Assembly (NCBI GenBank): GCA_016868855.1
Contig: VGFP01000002.1
Location: 1 to 64,000 of the forward strand
DNA from: Bacteroidota bacterium
GTDB lineage: Bacteria > Bacteroidota > Bacteroidia > Chitinophagales > Chitinophagaceae
Direction of reading: 5' to 3'
Length of the DNA: 64,000 nt
How positions within the stretch are numbered: position 1 is the stretch's first letter; every line of letters begins with the position of its first letter. The notes under the pieces are model-generated. The model was not told the DNA's origin, ran no database searches, and saw only the letters and a program-made list of their open reading frames with translations. Of this stretch, positions 50,259 to 59,202 are shown piece after piece. Both the position numbers and the translations under genes were made by a program.

Positions 50259-50963
50259 ATGGCAAAGCAGTACAAGCAAATTTTTTTTGATCTGGATCAT
50301 ACTTTGTGGGATTTTGAAACCAATTCACATGAAACACTGCATGACCTCTATATTGAAATGAAATTGGATGAGAAAGCGACAAAGGATTTTGATCATTTTC
50401 ATCAGACCTATCATCATCACAACGCTATTTATTGGGACCGCTTCAGAAAAGGGTATATCAATCGGGAAGAATTGAGGTGGAAGAGAATGTGGACAACCTT
50501 GGTTGATTATAGAGTAACTGATGAAGCACTTTCCAAACAAATGAGTGAACGTTATCTTGAAATTTTACCAACCAAAACGCATCTTTTTCCTCATTGCATG
50601 GATGTGTTGACTTATTTACAAGAGAAAGCATACCCCATGCACCTCATCACAAATGGTTTTGAGACGACCCAACATTTGAAAATCAAAAACAGCAATATCG
50701 ATGGATTCTTCAAAGAAGTCATCACCTCAGAGCAGGCAGGTATCATGAAGCCCCATGCAGCCATTTTTGAATTTGCCCTGGCCAAAACCAATGCCCAAGC
50801 CAATACATCCATCATGATCGGAGATACTTTGGAGGTTGATATTCTAGGTGCCAACAACGCTGGAATAGACAGTGCCTATTTCAATCCAGCACAGCCTCCC
50901 ACCGTTGAGATCAAGCCGACCTATATACTCGGCAGTTTGTTGGATTTGAAAAATATTCTATAG
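50259..50963 (+). CDS. HAD-family phosphatase (YjjG-like nucleotidase)
   Basis: A 234-residue haloacid-dehalogenase phosphatase: motif I FFDLDHTLWDF (nucleophile Asp), motif II LITNGF, motif III Lys in IMKPHAAIF and motif IV IGDTLEVDILGANNAG. The pattern matches YjjG, which hydrolyses non-canonical nucleoside monophosphates. The ATG at 50259 is preferred to one at 50211; a TAATTTTG box (50245-50252) ends six bases before it. Confidence 0.85.
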   Translation: MAKQYKQIFFDLDHTLWDFETNSHETLHDLYIEMKLDEKATKDFDHFHQTYHHHNAIYWDRFRKGYINREELRWKRMWTTLVDYRVTDEALSKQMSERYLEILPTKTHLFPHCMDVLTYLQEKAYPMHLITNGFETTQHLKIKNSNIDGFFKEVITSEQAGIMKPHAAIFEFALAKTNAQANTSIMIGDTLEVDILGANNAGIDSAYFNPAQPPTVEIKPTYILGSLLDLKNIL

Positions 50964-50964
50964 C

Positions 50965-51621
50965 TCAATAAGTGGCGAGCACGCTGATGCCATTCTTTAC
51001 TTTATCGCCTATTTTCACCGCTGGCTTTGCATCCAATGGGAGTAATAGATCGACCCTGCTGCCAAATTTGATGAATCCGAGTTCCTGGTTTTGCTTGACA
51101 CTTTTCCCAACTTCGGCATAATTCACTATTCTTCTTGCCAATGCTCCTGCAATTTGTTTTACAAGGATGACCGCTTTGTTGTTTTTTACAACAATGCTGT
51201 GTCGTTCATTATCCGTTGACGATTTCGGATCCCATGCCACCAGGTATTTACCTGGATGGTATTTACTGTATACCACTTCTCCATCGATGGGGTAGCGGTT
51301 GACGTGGACGTTCGCGGGACTCATAAAAACGGATATTTGCAGTCTTTTTTCATGAAAGTATTCTTCATCGAAAACTTCTTCAATCACCACCACTTTTCCA
51401 TCGGCAGGAGATACTATTTCATGCTCGCTGTAATGAAATGATCTATTGGGTATGCGAAAAAAAGAAATGATAAAGAGGGTGAAGCAAACAAGAACTGTGT
51501 CAACGCTGTATTGCAGCCAAATCCATTCTGTTCCGATGAAATGATTGGACAGATATTTTAATCCTGCGACAAGCAAGATGGTAAGTGCTATGGTTGGAAT
51601 ACCTTCTTTGTGAATGCGCAT
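50965..51621 (-). CDS. psd: phosphatidylserine decarboxylase
   Basis: Makes phosphatidylethanolamine. A 218-residue short-type enzyme with two N-terminal hydrophobic segments (about 10-25 and 35-57), the segment SPADGKVV, and the self-cleavage site in GFIKFGSRVDLLLP, where cleavage before Ser generates the pyruvoyl cofactor. Its minus-strand TACCTTCG box is at 51640-51647. Together with cdsA 4 kb away it contributes to phospholipid synthesis. Confidence 0.93.
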   Translation of the reverse strand: MRIHKEGIPTIALTILLVAGLKYLSNHFIGTEWIWLQYSVDTVLVCFTLFIISFFRIPNRSFHYSEHEIVSPADGKVVVIEEVFDEEYFHEKRLQISVFMSPANVHVNRYPIDGEVVYSKYHPGKYLVAWDPKSSTDNERHSIVVKNNKAVILVKQIAGALARRIVNYAEVGKSVKQNQELGFIKFGSRVDLLLPLDAKPAVKIGDKVKNGISVLATY

Positions 51622-51639
51622 CTTGATTTGAATTGGTGA

Positions 51640-51647
51640 CGAAGGTA
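51640..51647 (-). promoter_or_regulatory. -7-like box (TACCTTCG) of psd
   Basis: One mismatch from TAnnTTTG on the minus strand, ending 18 bases before the psd ATG at 51621. Confidence 0.35.
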
Positions 51648-51663
51648 ATGAATCTCGTTGCTT

Positions 51664-52749
51664 TTATAGATTGATCTTTCTCTTACGAGCTGCTACCTTC
51701 CATTCACCATCAATCATTTCACCTTTCAATACATGCAGTGTTTCATGCAATGCAACTGTTGGGCATATATGATAGGGGATGCCTATCAATGCATCACCAG
51801 GTTTGAATGTGTGATTTCCATCTGTCTCCAATACCATGTGTTCTTCGCTTTGTGAAACGGGTTTCAATACTGGGTATGATGGAAAGAATATTCGCTTGGA
51901 AATTTCATTCTCTGATGCTACAGCTTTATGTCCGAGGTCAATGCAAATTTTCATGGGAGCTGGCAGTGAGACCACCCTTGTCAATACTTTCACGGCAGGT
52001 TCAAAATGTTGTTCGGAGCAAAGTGCAGCATAACCGTGGTCCCAGAAAATATTGGTACCCGGACTGCATATCCTATCAGCTTTTTTGCAATGAACTGAAA
52101 AGCTTGGCGAGCCGCCAGCTATCAGCTCTGGGCGATCAAATCCTGCGGCCATGAGCTGCTCAATCAATTCATATACCGGTTCCAATCCTTTTTCACAGGC
52201 TATTTCTTTTTCGTGAAAATCAATTTGTCGATGATGTCCATCGTAGGCATGGAGTCCCGCGAAATCCAATCCAGGATGATTATTGATGATGTTGATCAAC
52301 TCAAAAGCTTCTGAAGCCAGTATGCCAGTTCTGTTCATTCCTACATTCAGATCAACATATACCTTCATGATTGACGCGCCTTGTTGAAAGTAGTCGCCAA
52401 TCGTTTTGGCAGCATCAGTATGATCAGTCAGACAGGCAAATTGTACAGATGGATATTTTTTCTGCAGTTCAAACAATCTTTCAATATTGGGTCCCACTGG
52501 TTGATAGGCAAGCAGTACATCTTTGACGCCGTTTGCAGCAAGCAGCTCCGCCTCTGCAATGGTGGCACATTTGAATGTATATATGCCGGCCTCCATCATC
52601 AGCAGAACACCTTCTGCTGTTTTGTGGGTTTTGATATGGGGGCGAAGTCGATTGACATCTCCAATCATGTTGATCATCTCGTTGATGTTTTTCTTTACAA
52701 CAAGTGGATCAACCATCAGGCAGGGAGAGTTCAGTTGGGAATAATGCAT
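51664..52749 (-). CDS. D-threonine aldolase / alanine racemase-fold PLP enzyme
   Basis: A 361-residue fold-type III PLP enzyme of the D-threonine aldolase-like family. The PLP lysine lies in RPHIKTHK (about residue 40), the cofactor phosphate region in ELIAGGSPSF, and the C-terminal beta domain carries the metal residues typical of the family (EETLHVLKG appears as LHETLHVLKG). Candidate reactions are D-threonine or 3-hydroxy-D-aspartate cleavage. It lies six bases downstream of the RidA gene; RidA removes reactive enamines made by PLP enzymes, a sensible pairing. Confidence 0.82.
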   Translation of the reverse strand: MHYSQLNSPCLMVDPLVVKKNINEMINMIGDVNRLRPHIKTHKTAEGVLLMMEAGIYTFKCATIAEAELLAANGVKDVLLAYQPVGPNIERLFELQKKYPSVQFACLTDHTDAAKTIGDYFQQGASIMKVYVDLNVGMNRTGILASEAFELINIINNHPGLDFAGLHAYDGHHRQIDFHEKEIACEKGLEPVYELIEQLMAAGFDRPELIAGGSPSFSVHCKKADRICSPGTNIFWDHGYAALCSEQHFEPAVKVLTRVVSLPAPMKICIDLGHKAVASENEISKRIFFPSYPVLKPVSQSEEHMVLETDGNHTFKPGDALIGIPYHICPTVALHETLHVLKGEMIDGEWKVAARKRKINL

Positions 52750-52754
52750 TGAAA

Positions 52755-53216
52755 TTATTTTAACTCAAATATTGCTTCAATTTCTACAGGAACATGATCT
52801 GGCAGCGATCCCATGCCAACGGCACTTCTTGCTCCGACTCCCAGGTCATCTCCCCACACTTCTCTGAAGAGTTCACTGCATCCATTGATAACAATAGGAT
52901 GTTCCGCATATTCTGGAACTGCATTGACCATGCCGAGGATTTTCACTACTCTTTTGATCTTATCCAGACTTCCATATTCCTTGATCAGGGTTTGCAATAT
53001 GCAGATGCCAACATTTCTGGCAACATTTTTTGCTTCCTCTGTGCTCATGTTTTGTCCCACTCTTCCTTTGATCCTGTTGCCTTCTGTGTCGAAAGGCACG
53101 TGTCCGGATGTATAAACGATCTTGTCAACCGCAATGCATGATTTGTAAATTCCTTTGGAACCCGATGGTTGCGGCATGGTGTCTTTCAGTGCGTTGAATG
53201 TTTCCTGTGATGTCAT
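52755..53216 (-). CDS. RidA family enamine/imine deaminase-like protein
   Basis: A 153-residue member of the YjgF/YER057c/UK114 family (the YjgF_endoribonuclease-like subgroup with a longer N-terminus). The Arg expected to bind the imine carboxylate is in GVGARSAVGMGSLP near residue 130, and the VYTSGHVPFD and EIEAIFEL segments frame the fold. Encoded just ahead of the PLP enzyme and 54 bases from dusB, with heptanucleotide array E between. Confidence 0.85.
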   Translation of the reverse strand: MTSQETFNALKDTMPQPSGSKGIYKSCIAVDKIVYTSGHVPFDTEGNRIKGRVGQNMSTEEAKNVARNVGICILQTLIKEYGSLDKIKRVVKILGMVNAVPEYAEHPIVINGCSELFREVWGDDLGVGARSAVGMGSLPDHVPVEIEAIFELK

Positions 53217-53248
53217 GAGCTGTTTTTATTAAGTGGGTGTTTGATGGA

Positions 53249-53297
53249 GTTGACAGTTGACGGTTGACAGTTAACTGTTAACCGTTAACTGTTCCAA
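53249..53297. repeat. heptanucleotide array E at the dusB 3' end
   Basis: Seven consecutive steps: GTTGACA, GTTGACG, GTTGACA, GTTAACT, GTTAACC, GTTAACT, GTTCCAA. The stop of dusB (minus strand, 53271-53273) and its last residues LTVNS are inside the array. Units change from GTTGAC to GTTAAC along its length. Confidence 0.87.
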
Positions 53298-54245
53298 CGC
53301 TTCTTCAATTTCTTCCATACTATTGGCAGTTACAAGTTTATTGCGAATCGGTTTGATATTGGGGATTCCCTTCAAGTAATTGCCATAATGTCGGCGCATT
53401 TCAAGAATTCCCAACTTCGGACCTTTCCAGGCCATTGACGCACGCAAGTGATGCATGATCACTTCCATTCTTTCTTCCAGCGAAGGTGGATCTAATTTTT
53501 CTCCAGTGGCAAAGTAGTGTTTCAATTCTCTGAAGAACCAGGGATTACCAATGGCTGCTCTTCCAATCATGATTCCATCAACCCCATATCTGTTTTTGTA
53601 TTCCAATGCTTTTTCGGGAGAATCAATATCACCGTTCCCGAAAACAGGAATGCTGATGCGCTGATTTTCTTTCACCTTGGCAATCCAGCTCCAGTCCGCT
53701 TCCCCTTTGTACAATTGACTTCTTGTTCTGGCATGAATGGACAATGCCTGCACGCCGATATCTTGCAAACGTTCAGCTACTTCCAAAATATTGATGCTGT
53801 CGAAATCCCATCCCAGTCTTGTTTTCACCGTCACAGGCACTTTGGATGATTTGATCACAGCCTTGGTGAGACGCACCATCAAATCAATGTCCTTCAATAC
53901 TGCAGCGCCGGCTCCTTTGCAGACTACTTTTTTGACCGGACATCCAAAATTGATGTCAAGTAAATCTGGATGAACGGTATTTACAATTTCTGCACTGATC
54001 GACATGGCTTCTTCATCACCGCCAAAGATTTGAATGCCAACCGGTCGCTCTTCTTCAAATATGTCGAGTTTTTGTCTGCTTTTGATGGCATCGCGGATCA
54101 GTCCCTCGCTGCTGATGAATTCAGTGAACATCAGATCAGCTCCATTTTTTTTGCATACAGCCCGAAAAGGCGGGTCACTTACATCCTCCATGGGTGCAAG
54201 CAGCAATGGAAAATCGGGTAATGTTATGTTGCCTATCTTTATCAT
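53271..54245 (-). CDS. dusB: tRNA-dihydrouridine synthase
   Basis: FMN enzyme reducing uridine to dihydrouridine in tRNA. A TIM barrel of 324 residues: LLLAPMEDVSDPPFRAVC at the start, catalytic Cys in NFGCPVKKV (about residue 99), VTVKTRLGWD, SIHARTRSQLYKG and the phosphate-binding GNGDI and GIMIGRAAIGNPWFF. Closest to the DusB subgroup. The minus-strand TAACTTTG box ends ten bases before the ATG. Confidence 0.92.
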   Translation of the reverse strand: MIKIGNITLPDFPLLLAPMEDVSDPPFRAVCKKNGADLMFTEFISSEGLIRDAIKSRQKLDIFEEERPVGIQIFGGDEEAMSISAEIVNTVHPDLLDINFGCPVKKVVCKGAGAAVLKDIDLMVRLTKAVIKSSKVPVTVKTRLGWDFDSINILEVAERLQDIGVQALSIHARTRSQLYKGEADWSWIAKVKENQRISIPVFGNGDIDSPEKALEYKNRYGVDGIMIGRAAIGNPWFFRELKHYFATGEKLDPPSLEERMEVIMHHLRASMAWKGPKLGILEMRRHYGNYLKGIPNIKPIRNKLVTANSMEEIEEALEQLTVNS

Positions 54246-54255
54246 ACAAACGTTG

Positions 54256-54263
54256 CAAAGTTA
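54256..54263 (-). promoter_or_regulatory. -7-like box (TAACTTTG) of dusB
   Basis: Exact TAnnTTTG match on the minus strand, ten bases before the dusB ATG at 54245. Confidence 0.45.
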
Positions 54264-54299
54264 AGCACTTGGTGCTTGTCCATTCATAAAACATCATCT

Positions 54300-55205
54300 A
54301 TGTCACATCAACAGGAGTCGGTGAGGGGAATCAATGAAAAAACAGGATTGTTTGTCCTGATCTTATTGATGGGTGCGGGTATGGTAACGGGAAGTCTGCT
54401 TTCCATGGTTGCCTGGAAAATCAGTGGCGGCGGACAACTAGAGGATTTTCAGTTGGCCCTTGCCAATCCAGCCAATGTGGGTTTCATCCGACTCGCACAA
54501 ACCATTTTGGCAGCATGCATATTTTTTATTCCCGCGATTGTTGCTACATGGCTCGTCAGCAGAAAACCATTTTTATTCATAGGCTTTCGTGAAAGCATCA
54601 AGGCCTCCACGTTGTTGTGGGGTTGTTTGCTGATGGGTATCACGATTTTTTTATCAGGTTCACTTGCTACACTCAATGAGATGATTCCATTAAGTGAGTC
54701 GTTGAAGATATATGCTCAATCGCTGGAAGCTTCTTACATGCGACAGATGGAACTGATGTCTATCATGAATGGGATGGGAGATTTGTTGATTGCATTGCTG
54801 GTGATGGCACTGGCACCTGCATTGTTTGAGGAAGTTTTTTTTCGTGGGAGTTTTCAAAACTTGATGTACAGGGCTACGGGGCAGATGTGGACCAGCATTC
54901 TGATTACTTCTTTGCTGTTCAGTGCCATACATTTTTCATTCTACGGATTTTTATCAAGGCTTGCTTTGTCGATTGTACTTGGACTCTTGTATGCATATAC
55001 ACAAAGCATTTGGATGGTTGTCATTGCGCATTTTCTCAACAATGCAATGGGTGTATTTCAGATTTATTATCTCCGTATGAAAGGATTGCCTATTGCTGAA
55101 CTCAATGAAGACAAATATCCCATTTGGTGGGGGATCATTGCATTGGGAGCTTTGATCTATCTTTTCTCCTATTTTAAAAAATCTGCTGATGGCATTCGAT
55201 CCTAA
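54300..55205 (+). CDS. CPBP family intramembrane glutamic endopeptidase
   Basis: A 301-residue integral membrane protein with about eight hydrophobic segments. The CPBP (Abi/CAAX-protease-like) catalytic motifs are present: EEVFFRGSFQ (Glu-Glu-x3-Arg) around residue 180, FSAIHFSFYG (His) and HFLNNAMG (His). Substrates in bacteria are mostly unknown. The ATG at 54300 replaces a TTG eight codons upstream. Its 3' end overlaps cdsA by 17 bases. Confidence 0.87.
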   Translation: MSHQQESVRGINEKTGLFVLILLMGAGMVTGSLLSMVAWKISGGGQLEDFQLALANPANVGFIRLAQTILAACIFFIPAIVATWLVSRKPFLFIGFRESIKASTLLWGCLLMGITIFLSGSLATLNEMIPLSESLKIYAQSLEASYMRQMELMSIMNGMGDLLIALLVMALAPALFEEVFFRGSFQNLMYRATGQMWTSILITSLLFSAIHFSFYGFLSRLALSIVLGLLYAYTQSIWMVVIAHFLNNAMGVFQIYYLRMKGLPIAELNEDKYPIWWGIIALGALIYLFSYFKKSADGIRS

Positions 55206-56082
55206 AGTTTTTGCCACCAGGGCAAAAACAGCTGTTGTATATGCAGTGGTAATGCTGACTGGACTGCTATGGAATGAGTGGAGTTTTTTCATGCTTTTTT
55301 CAATTGTACATGCAGGTGCCTGGAAAGAATACCTGCAGCTTGCATCAAAAATCCATGATGGATTCTCAGCCAAGTCATGGTGGATGAAATTTCATTTCCC
55401 ATTGTTGGGATGGGGTGCCATGATGATGTCCACATCTCACAACATGCAGTTGATAGGGATGGCGCTGGCTTCAATAGGGGAATGGGTGATTCGTATTTCT
55501 TTGATCTTGATCTTGACGCATATCTTACTCGACAAAAAATTCAGGCAGTCGGAATTTTTGCCCATGCTCAAGGGATTTGTATATATATCAGTTTCGCTCT
55601 TATCGTTGATAAACCTCAGGAGCGGATGGATATGGAACGCAGACGAAAGCCAGAGCAAGCTAGCAGCAGTGCTGTCTACTTTCAGTGGACACATGATTAC
55701 ATTGTTGATTGTATTTGGAATTTGGATCAACGATACAATGGCCTATTTGCTCGGATCATTCATTGGAAAAAATCCTTTGTCCAAGTGGTCACCCAAAAAA
55801 ACCTGGGAAGGCACCATTGGAGGAATTGTATTGAGTGTGGGGTTGATCAATTTGTTTGCAGCTCTGACATGGAATCTGTCTTATGATATGTTGATCATCT
55901 CGTTGGCAGTTGCCATTGCAGGCACCCTTGGTGATTTATATGAAAGCAGGTTGAAGCGTTTGGCTGGTGTAAAAGACAGCGGAAATATTATGCCTGGTCA
56001 CGGGGGCTACCTTGATCGTTTCGATTCAATTTTAATTGCTTCCCCTGTGGTCTGGGTCCTTTGTTATCTGCTCTATCGCTAG
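55189..56082 (+). CDS. cdsA: phosphatidate cytidylyltransferase
   Basis: Makes CDP-diacylglycerol from phosphatidate and CTP. A 297-residue membrane enzyme with multiple hydrophobic segments and the C-terminal CDP-diglyceride synthase signature, KTWEGTIGG followed by GDLYESRLKRLAGVKDSGNI and PGHGGYLDRFDS. It is coupled to the CPBP gene. The last 95 bases lie opposite the C-terminal coding part of the PSP1 gene. Confidence 0.93.
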   Translation: MAFDPKVFATRAKTAVVYAVVMLTGLLWNEWSFFMLFSIVHAGAWKEYLQLASKIHDGFSAKSWWMKFHFPLLGWGAMMMSTSHNMQLIGMALASIGEWVIRISLILILTHILLDKKFRQSEFLPMLKGFVYISVSLLSLINLRSGWIWNADESQSKLAAVLSTFSGHMITLLIVFGIWINDTMAYLLGSFIGKNPLSKWSPKKTWEGTIGGIVLSVGLINLFAALTWNLSYDMLIISLAVAIAGTLGDLYESRLKRLAGVKDSGNIMPGHGGYLDRFDSILIASPVVWVLCYLLYR

Positions 56083-57316
56083 GCTTGTTTGGTTGTTGCC
56101 TCGCCCCTTGCTGTTGTCTTGTTCCTTGTCCCTGCTCCCTTGTCCCTTGCTGTTGTCTTGTCCCTCGTCCCCTGTCCCTATTTCCTTGCTGTTGTCTTGC
56201 ACCTTTTCTCTTCTGTGCATTCCTTTCAAGAGATCGCAGACTGATTTGTCCAACTACATCCACAAATTGAGGTTCTGGTTCTTTTGCTTTGCTTGTCGTT
56301 GCCACTTCCTCTGTTTCCAGCTCTTCTGGGATTATGCCTTTACTGTTGAGTGATTTGATTTTCTTGACTGTTTCAATAGACAAAGGATATTGTTTATTGC
56401 TGTCGGGCAATGTATACCACATCAGGTTTTTGAAAATATCTTTTTTGATGAGTTGTGCATTTCCTTTCGCAGTTTGAAGCACATCTGCATGATCAGGAAA
56501 ATGTTGCAATGCATCCAGGTAGGTATCCAATTCATAATTGAGACAGCATTTCAATCGCCCGCACTGACCGCTGAGTTTGGTCTGATTGATGCTGAGGTTT
56601 TGATAACGGGCCATGGCTGTTGTAACGCTCTTGAACTCATTCAGCCAACTGCTGCAACAGAGTTCTCTGCCGCAACTGCCGATCCCACCCACCTTTGCAG
56701 ATTCCTGTCGCGCACCGATTTGTTTCATCTCCACTTTTACTTTGAAATCATTCGCGTAAAGCTTGATGAGTTCCCTGAAATCAACCCTGTCCTCTGCGGT
56801 GTAAAAAAAAGTTGCTTTTCTGCCGTCTGCCTGGATTTCAACTTCACAAATCTTCATAACAAGTTTGAGTTGTTTGGCAATGGCTCTCGATCTTGCCAGC
56901 ACTTCTCGCTCCCTTGATTTGCTTTCATTCCATTTTTGGAGATCTACTTCGGTTGACCTGCGAAGAATTTTTTTGATTTCTGCACTGTCCTCCGGTATTC
57001 TTTTTTTCTTGAGTTGAAGACGAACCAGCTCGCCGCTCAGGTTGACCATGCCAACATCGAATCCACTCACTCCCTCTACACTGACCATTTCACCCTTGTT
57101 GAAATGATGGAGGGTGGTGTTTTTGAAATATTCTTTTCTGCTTCCGTTGTTGAAGCTGATTTCTACTATTATACATGAAACAGCAGGATCTGTGAATGGC
57201 AGGTTGGCCAACCAGTCATGCACATTCAAGCGATTGCATCCGCCGCTGCTGCACCCGCCGTTGCTTTTACAACCGCTGGGTTTTCCGTCTTTTGTTCCGC
57301 ATGAGCTGCATCCCAT
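55988..57316 (-). CDS. PSP1 domain protein (RicT/YaaT-like) with repeat-derived C-terminal tail
   Basis: A 442-residue protein. An N-terminal Cys-rich segment (MGCSSCGTKDGKPSGC) precedes the PSP1 domain (about 45-290), whose two double-Cys motifs GSCGRELCCSSW and GQCGRLKCCLNYE are characteristic; Bacillus RicT (YaaT) is an Fe-S protein that helps mRNA processing. From about residue 350 the protein becomes a Q/R/G-rich tail built from a 13-residue repeat (RQQQG-R----GT). The final 31 codons run antisense through the end of cdsA. The tail is probably a recent addition created by a 39-bp tandem repeat. Confidence 0.85.
   Translation of the reverse strand: MGCSSCGTKDGKPSGCKSNGGCSSGGCNRLNVHDWLANLPFTDPAVSCIIVEISFNNGSRKEYFKNTTLHHFNKGEMVSVEGVSGFDVGMVNLSGELVRLQLKKKRIPEDSAEIKKILRRSTEVDLQKWNESKSREREVLARSRAIAKQLKLVMKICEVEIQADGRKATFFYTAEDRVDFRELIKLYANDFKVKVEMKQIGARQESAKVGGIGSCGRELCCSSWLNEFKSVTTAMARYQNLSINQTKLSGQCGRLKCCLNYELDTYLDALQHFPDHADVLQTAKGNAQLIKKDIFKNLMWYTLPDSNKQYPLSIETVKKIKSLNSKGIIPEELETEEVATTSKAKEPEPQFVDVVGQISLRSLERNAQKRKGARQQQGNRDRGRGTRQQQGTREQGQGTRQQQGARQQPNKPSDRADNKGPRPQGKQLKLNRNDQGSPRDQA
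56106..56199. repeat. 39-bp tandem repeat within the PSP1 gene
   Basis: CCTTGCTGTTGTCTTG recurs at 56106, 56145 and 56184, giving two full 39-base copies and a partial third. Thirty-nine bases equal 13 codons, so the reading frame is preserved. Between these, TTGTCCC-like 7-base steps repeat (TTGTTCC, TTGTCCC, TGCTCCC, TTGTCCC), so the unit itself looks assembled from heptads. Confidence 0.85.
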
Positions 57317-57480
57317 AATGAGTGTTTAAAAATGGAAACGGGTTCCACATCATGGATGTACGATCAGCAGGGAGAGGGTTTGAGGAAGTTGTTTTCGAAG
57401 AATCACAGCACCTAGCAACACAATATATAAGATGTAATAAGCTTCTTATGGCAAACCTGTTCCCGCACTTTCCGACATCA
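57317..57480. other. noncoding gap between PSP1 and holB
   Basis: 164 bases between two minus-strand genes. I see no promoter box of good quality, hairpin or tandem repeat; a frame crossing it on the plus strand is a shadow of holB. Confidence 0.4.
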
Positions 57481-58611
57481 CTAGTTGATCAAAATTACCA
57501 TTTTATCCTTAATAATATGGTAAAATTTGATGCTGAGGGACATGAAGAGCATTTTGGGATTCGCATTGCGCTCGATGTAGTAGATGGATTTATCCAGTTC
57601 TTCCACCATGGATTGGATTTGAGAAGTATCTGCCAGTTTGAGCAAACGTTGAGAAAAATCAATTTCATTTTCTGCAATGTCATGCGGAATATCATTGTTG
57701 GATATGCTGATTGAAATGGACAATACATGAATGAAATAGGAGATGAACTGCTTCTGTTTTTCTCTTCCGATTTTACTGATTTCGTCTACCCATTTTACCT
57801 GGGCGGCAGGACCATTTTTTAATATGGCGTTCAGCCATTCTCTCAACAACTCCTGCCAGTTCTCATTTCCATGGTGCAGCAAATGCATGGCCTCTCTGAG
57901 ATTCCCCTGAGCCAGCGGTGCGATCGAGTTCGCTTTTCCTTTCGGCACATGCTGCGACTCGATCAACCATGATTGAATATCGTTGGTGGCAACACGGTTG
58001 ATTTTGACCAGCTGTGTTCTTGAAAGAATGGTAGGAAGTATTTTGGATTCATCCTCTGCAACCAAAATGAACAAGGTTTTTGCAGGAGGTTCTTCAATCA
58101 GCTTCAATAATTTGTTTCCTGCATTGCCCAAATACTCCGGCATCCATTGGATCAGTATTTTGTATCCGCTTTCAAAACTTTTCAGATTCAATTTGTGGAT
58201 GATGTCTTCGCATTCATGCGCAGTGATATTTCCCTGTTTGTTCTCTGCGTCGAGCGTCTGCAGCCAATCGTATACATTGCCAAAGGGATTTTCCTGATTG
58301 AAATTTCTCCACTCTTCTATGAAATCGGTGCAAACAGGTTTATCGATGCCGGTTTTGGTAATGGTTGGATATGAATAATGTATATCTGGATGCATGAGCG
58401 CAGCGGCTTTTTTGCAGGAGGGGCAGTTGCCACATGCATCGGTCGATTTGTTTTCACATACCAGGTATTGCGCCAGTGCTGAAGCCAATTGCAGGGCCCC
58501 GCTTCCTTCTTTTCCCAAGAAGAGCAGTGCATGGCTCAGGCGGTTGTTGGTTACCAGCTGCACCAGTTTTTCTTTTACTTCATGCTGACCCGGAATGGAT
58601 GAGAATAACAT
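57481..58611 (-). CDS. holB: DNA polymerase III delta' subunit
   Basis: Clamp-loader subunit, AAA+ fold, 376 residues. The region LLFLGKEGSGALQLASALA aligns with Walker A but lacks the GKT lysine, as expected for non-ATPase delta'. A zinc module CENKSTDACGNCPSCKKA (Cys x4) is at about residues 52-70. LIEEPPAKTLFILVAED and LSRTQLVKI (in place of the SRC motif) follow. A TAACTTTA box lies four bases before the ATG. Confidence 0.88.
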   Translation of the reverse strand: MLFSSIPGQHEVKEKLVQLVTNNRLSHALLFLGKEGSGALQLASALAQYLVCENKSTDACGNCPSCKKAAALMHPDIHYSYPTITKTGIDKPVCTDFIEEWRNFNQENPFGNVYDWLQTLDAENKQGNITAHECEDIIHKLNLKSFESGYKILIQWMPEYLGNAGNKLLKLIEEPPAKTLFILVAEDESKILPTILSRTQLVKINRVATNDIQSWLIESQHVPKGKANSIAPLAQGNLREAMHLLHHGNENWQELLREWLNAILKNGPAAQVKWVDEISKIGREKQKQFISYFIHVLSISISISNNDIPHDIAENEIDFSQRLLKLADTSQIQSMVEELDKSIYYIERNANPKMLFMSLSIKFYHIIKDKMVILIN

Positions 58612-58615
58612 GGTG

Positions 58616-58623
58616 TAAAGTTA
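58616..58623 (-). promoter_or_regulatory. -7-like box (TAACTTTA) abutting holB
   Basis: One mismatch from TAnnTTTG on the minus strand, ending four bases before the holB ATG at 58611; same spacing as at uppS, gldH, nadK, pheS and others. Confidence 0.4.
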
Positions 58624-58675
58624 ATTGAACAAATAAGATGGAAGCTTGTTATTTTAGTAGTCAAACCAATTCATC

Positions 58676-59194
58676 ATGAAATATTTACTTGTTGCACTTA
58701 TGTCACTCTTGATGGTACCCACAGGATCCATTCACAAATTCAAGGTTCCTTCGATTGATGGAGGCACGATTGATTTTTCAAAGTTCAAGGGCAAGAAAAT
58801 CCTGGTTGTGAACACCGCTTCCAAATGCGGATACACTCCACAATACGCTGATCTTGAAAAGCTGTATGAGCAGTACAAAAGCAAGTTGGTGATTGTTGGA
58901 TTTCCTGCGAATAATTTCGGGGGACAAGAACCGGGCAGCAATGCAGAGATCAATGCATTCTGTCAGAAAAATTATGGTGTCACATTTACCATGGCAGAAA
59001 AAGTTTCTGTGAAGGGAGATGATACCCATCCGCTTTTCAAATGGCTGACATCCAAGACTGAGAACGGTGTGATGGATGCGGAGATCAAATGGAACTTCAC
59101 CAAGTTTTTATTGGATGAAAAAGGACAGTTGATCAACGTATATCCCAGCAAGGTGAATCCAATGGATGAACAGATCACCAAGTACCTGAAATAA
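58676..59194 (+). CDS. glutathione peroxidase family thiol peroxidase
   Basis: Reduces hydroperoxides with thioredoxin or a similar donor. A 172-residue protein with a hydrophobic N-terminus (YLLVALMSLLMVPTGS) suggesting export. The catalytic set is Cys51 (NTASKCGYT), Gln84 (FGGQEPG) and Trp139-Asn140 (KWNFTKF); Cys96 is a plausible resolving cysteine. The Cys in place of selenocysteine is usual in bacteria. A hairpin terminator follows. Confidence 0.92.
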   Translation: MKYLLVALMSLLMVPTGSIHKFKVPSIDGGTIDFSKFKGKKILVVNTASKCGYTPQYADLEKLYEQYKSKLVIVGFPANNFGGQEPGSNAEINAFCQKNYGVTFTMAEKVSVKGDDTHPLFKWLTSKTENGVMDAEIKWNFTKFLLDEKGQLINVYPSKVNPMDEQITKYLK

Positions 59195-59202
59195 ACTATC
59201 AA

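Noticed and set aside
14523-53297. The GTTAAC arrays as CRISPR repeats
   Set aside because: Units are 7 bases with no unique spacers, and no cas genes are present.
55377-55886. A 169-residue frame inside cdsA
   Set aside because: It is an alternative frame of the well-conserved cdsA gene.
57322-57714. A 130-residue plus-strand frame across the PSP1-holB gap
   Set aside because: Most of it is antisense to holB, whose own protein is clearly conserved.
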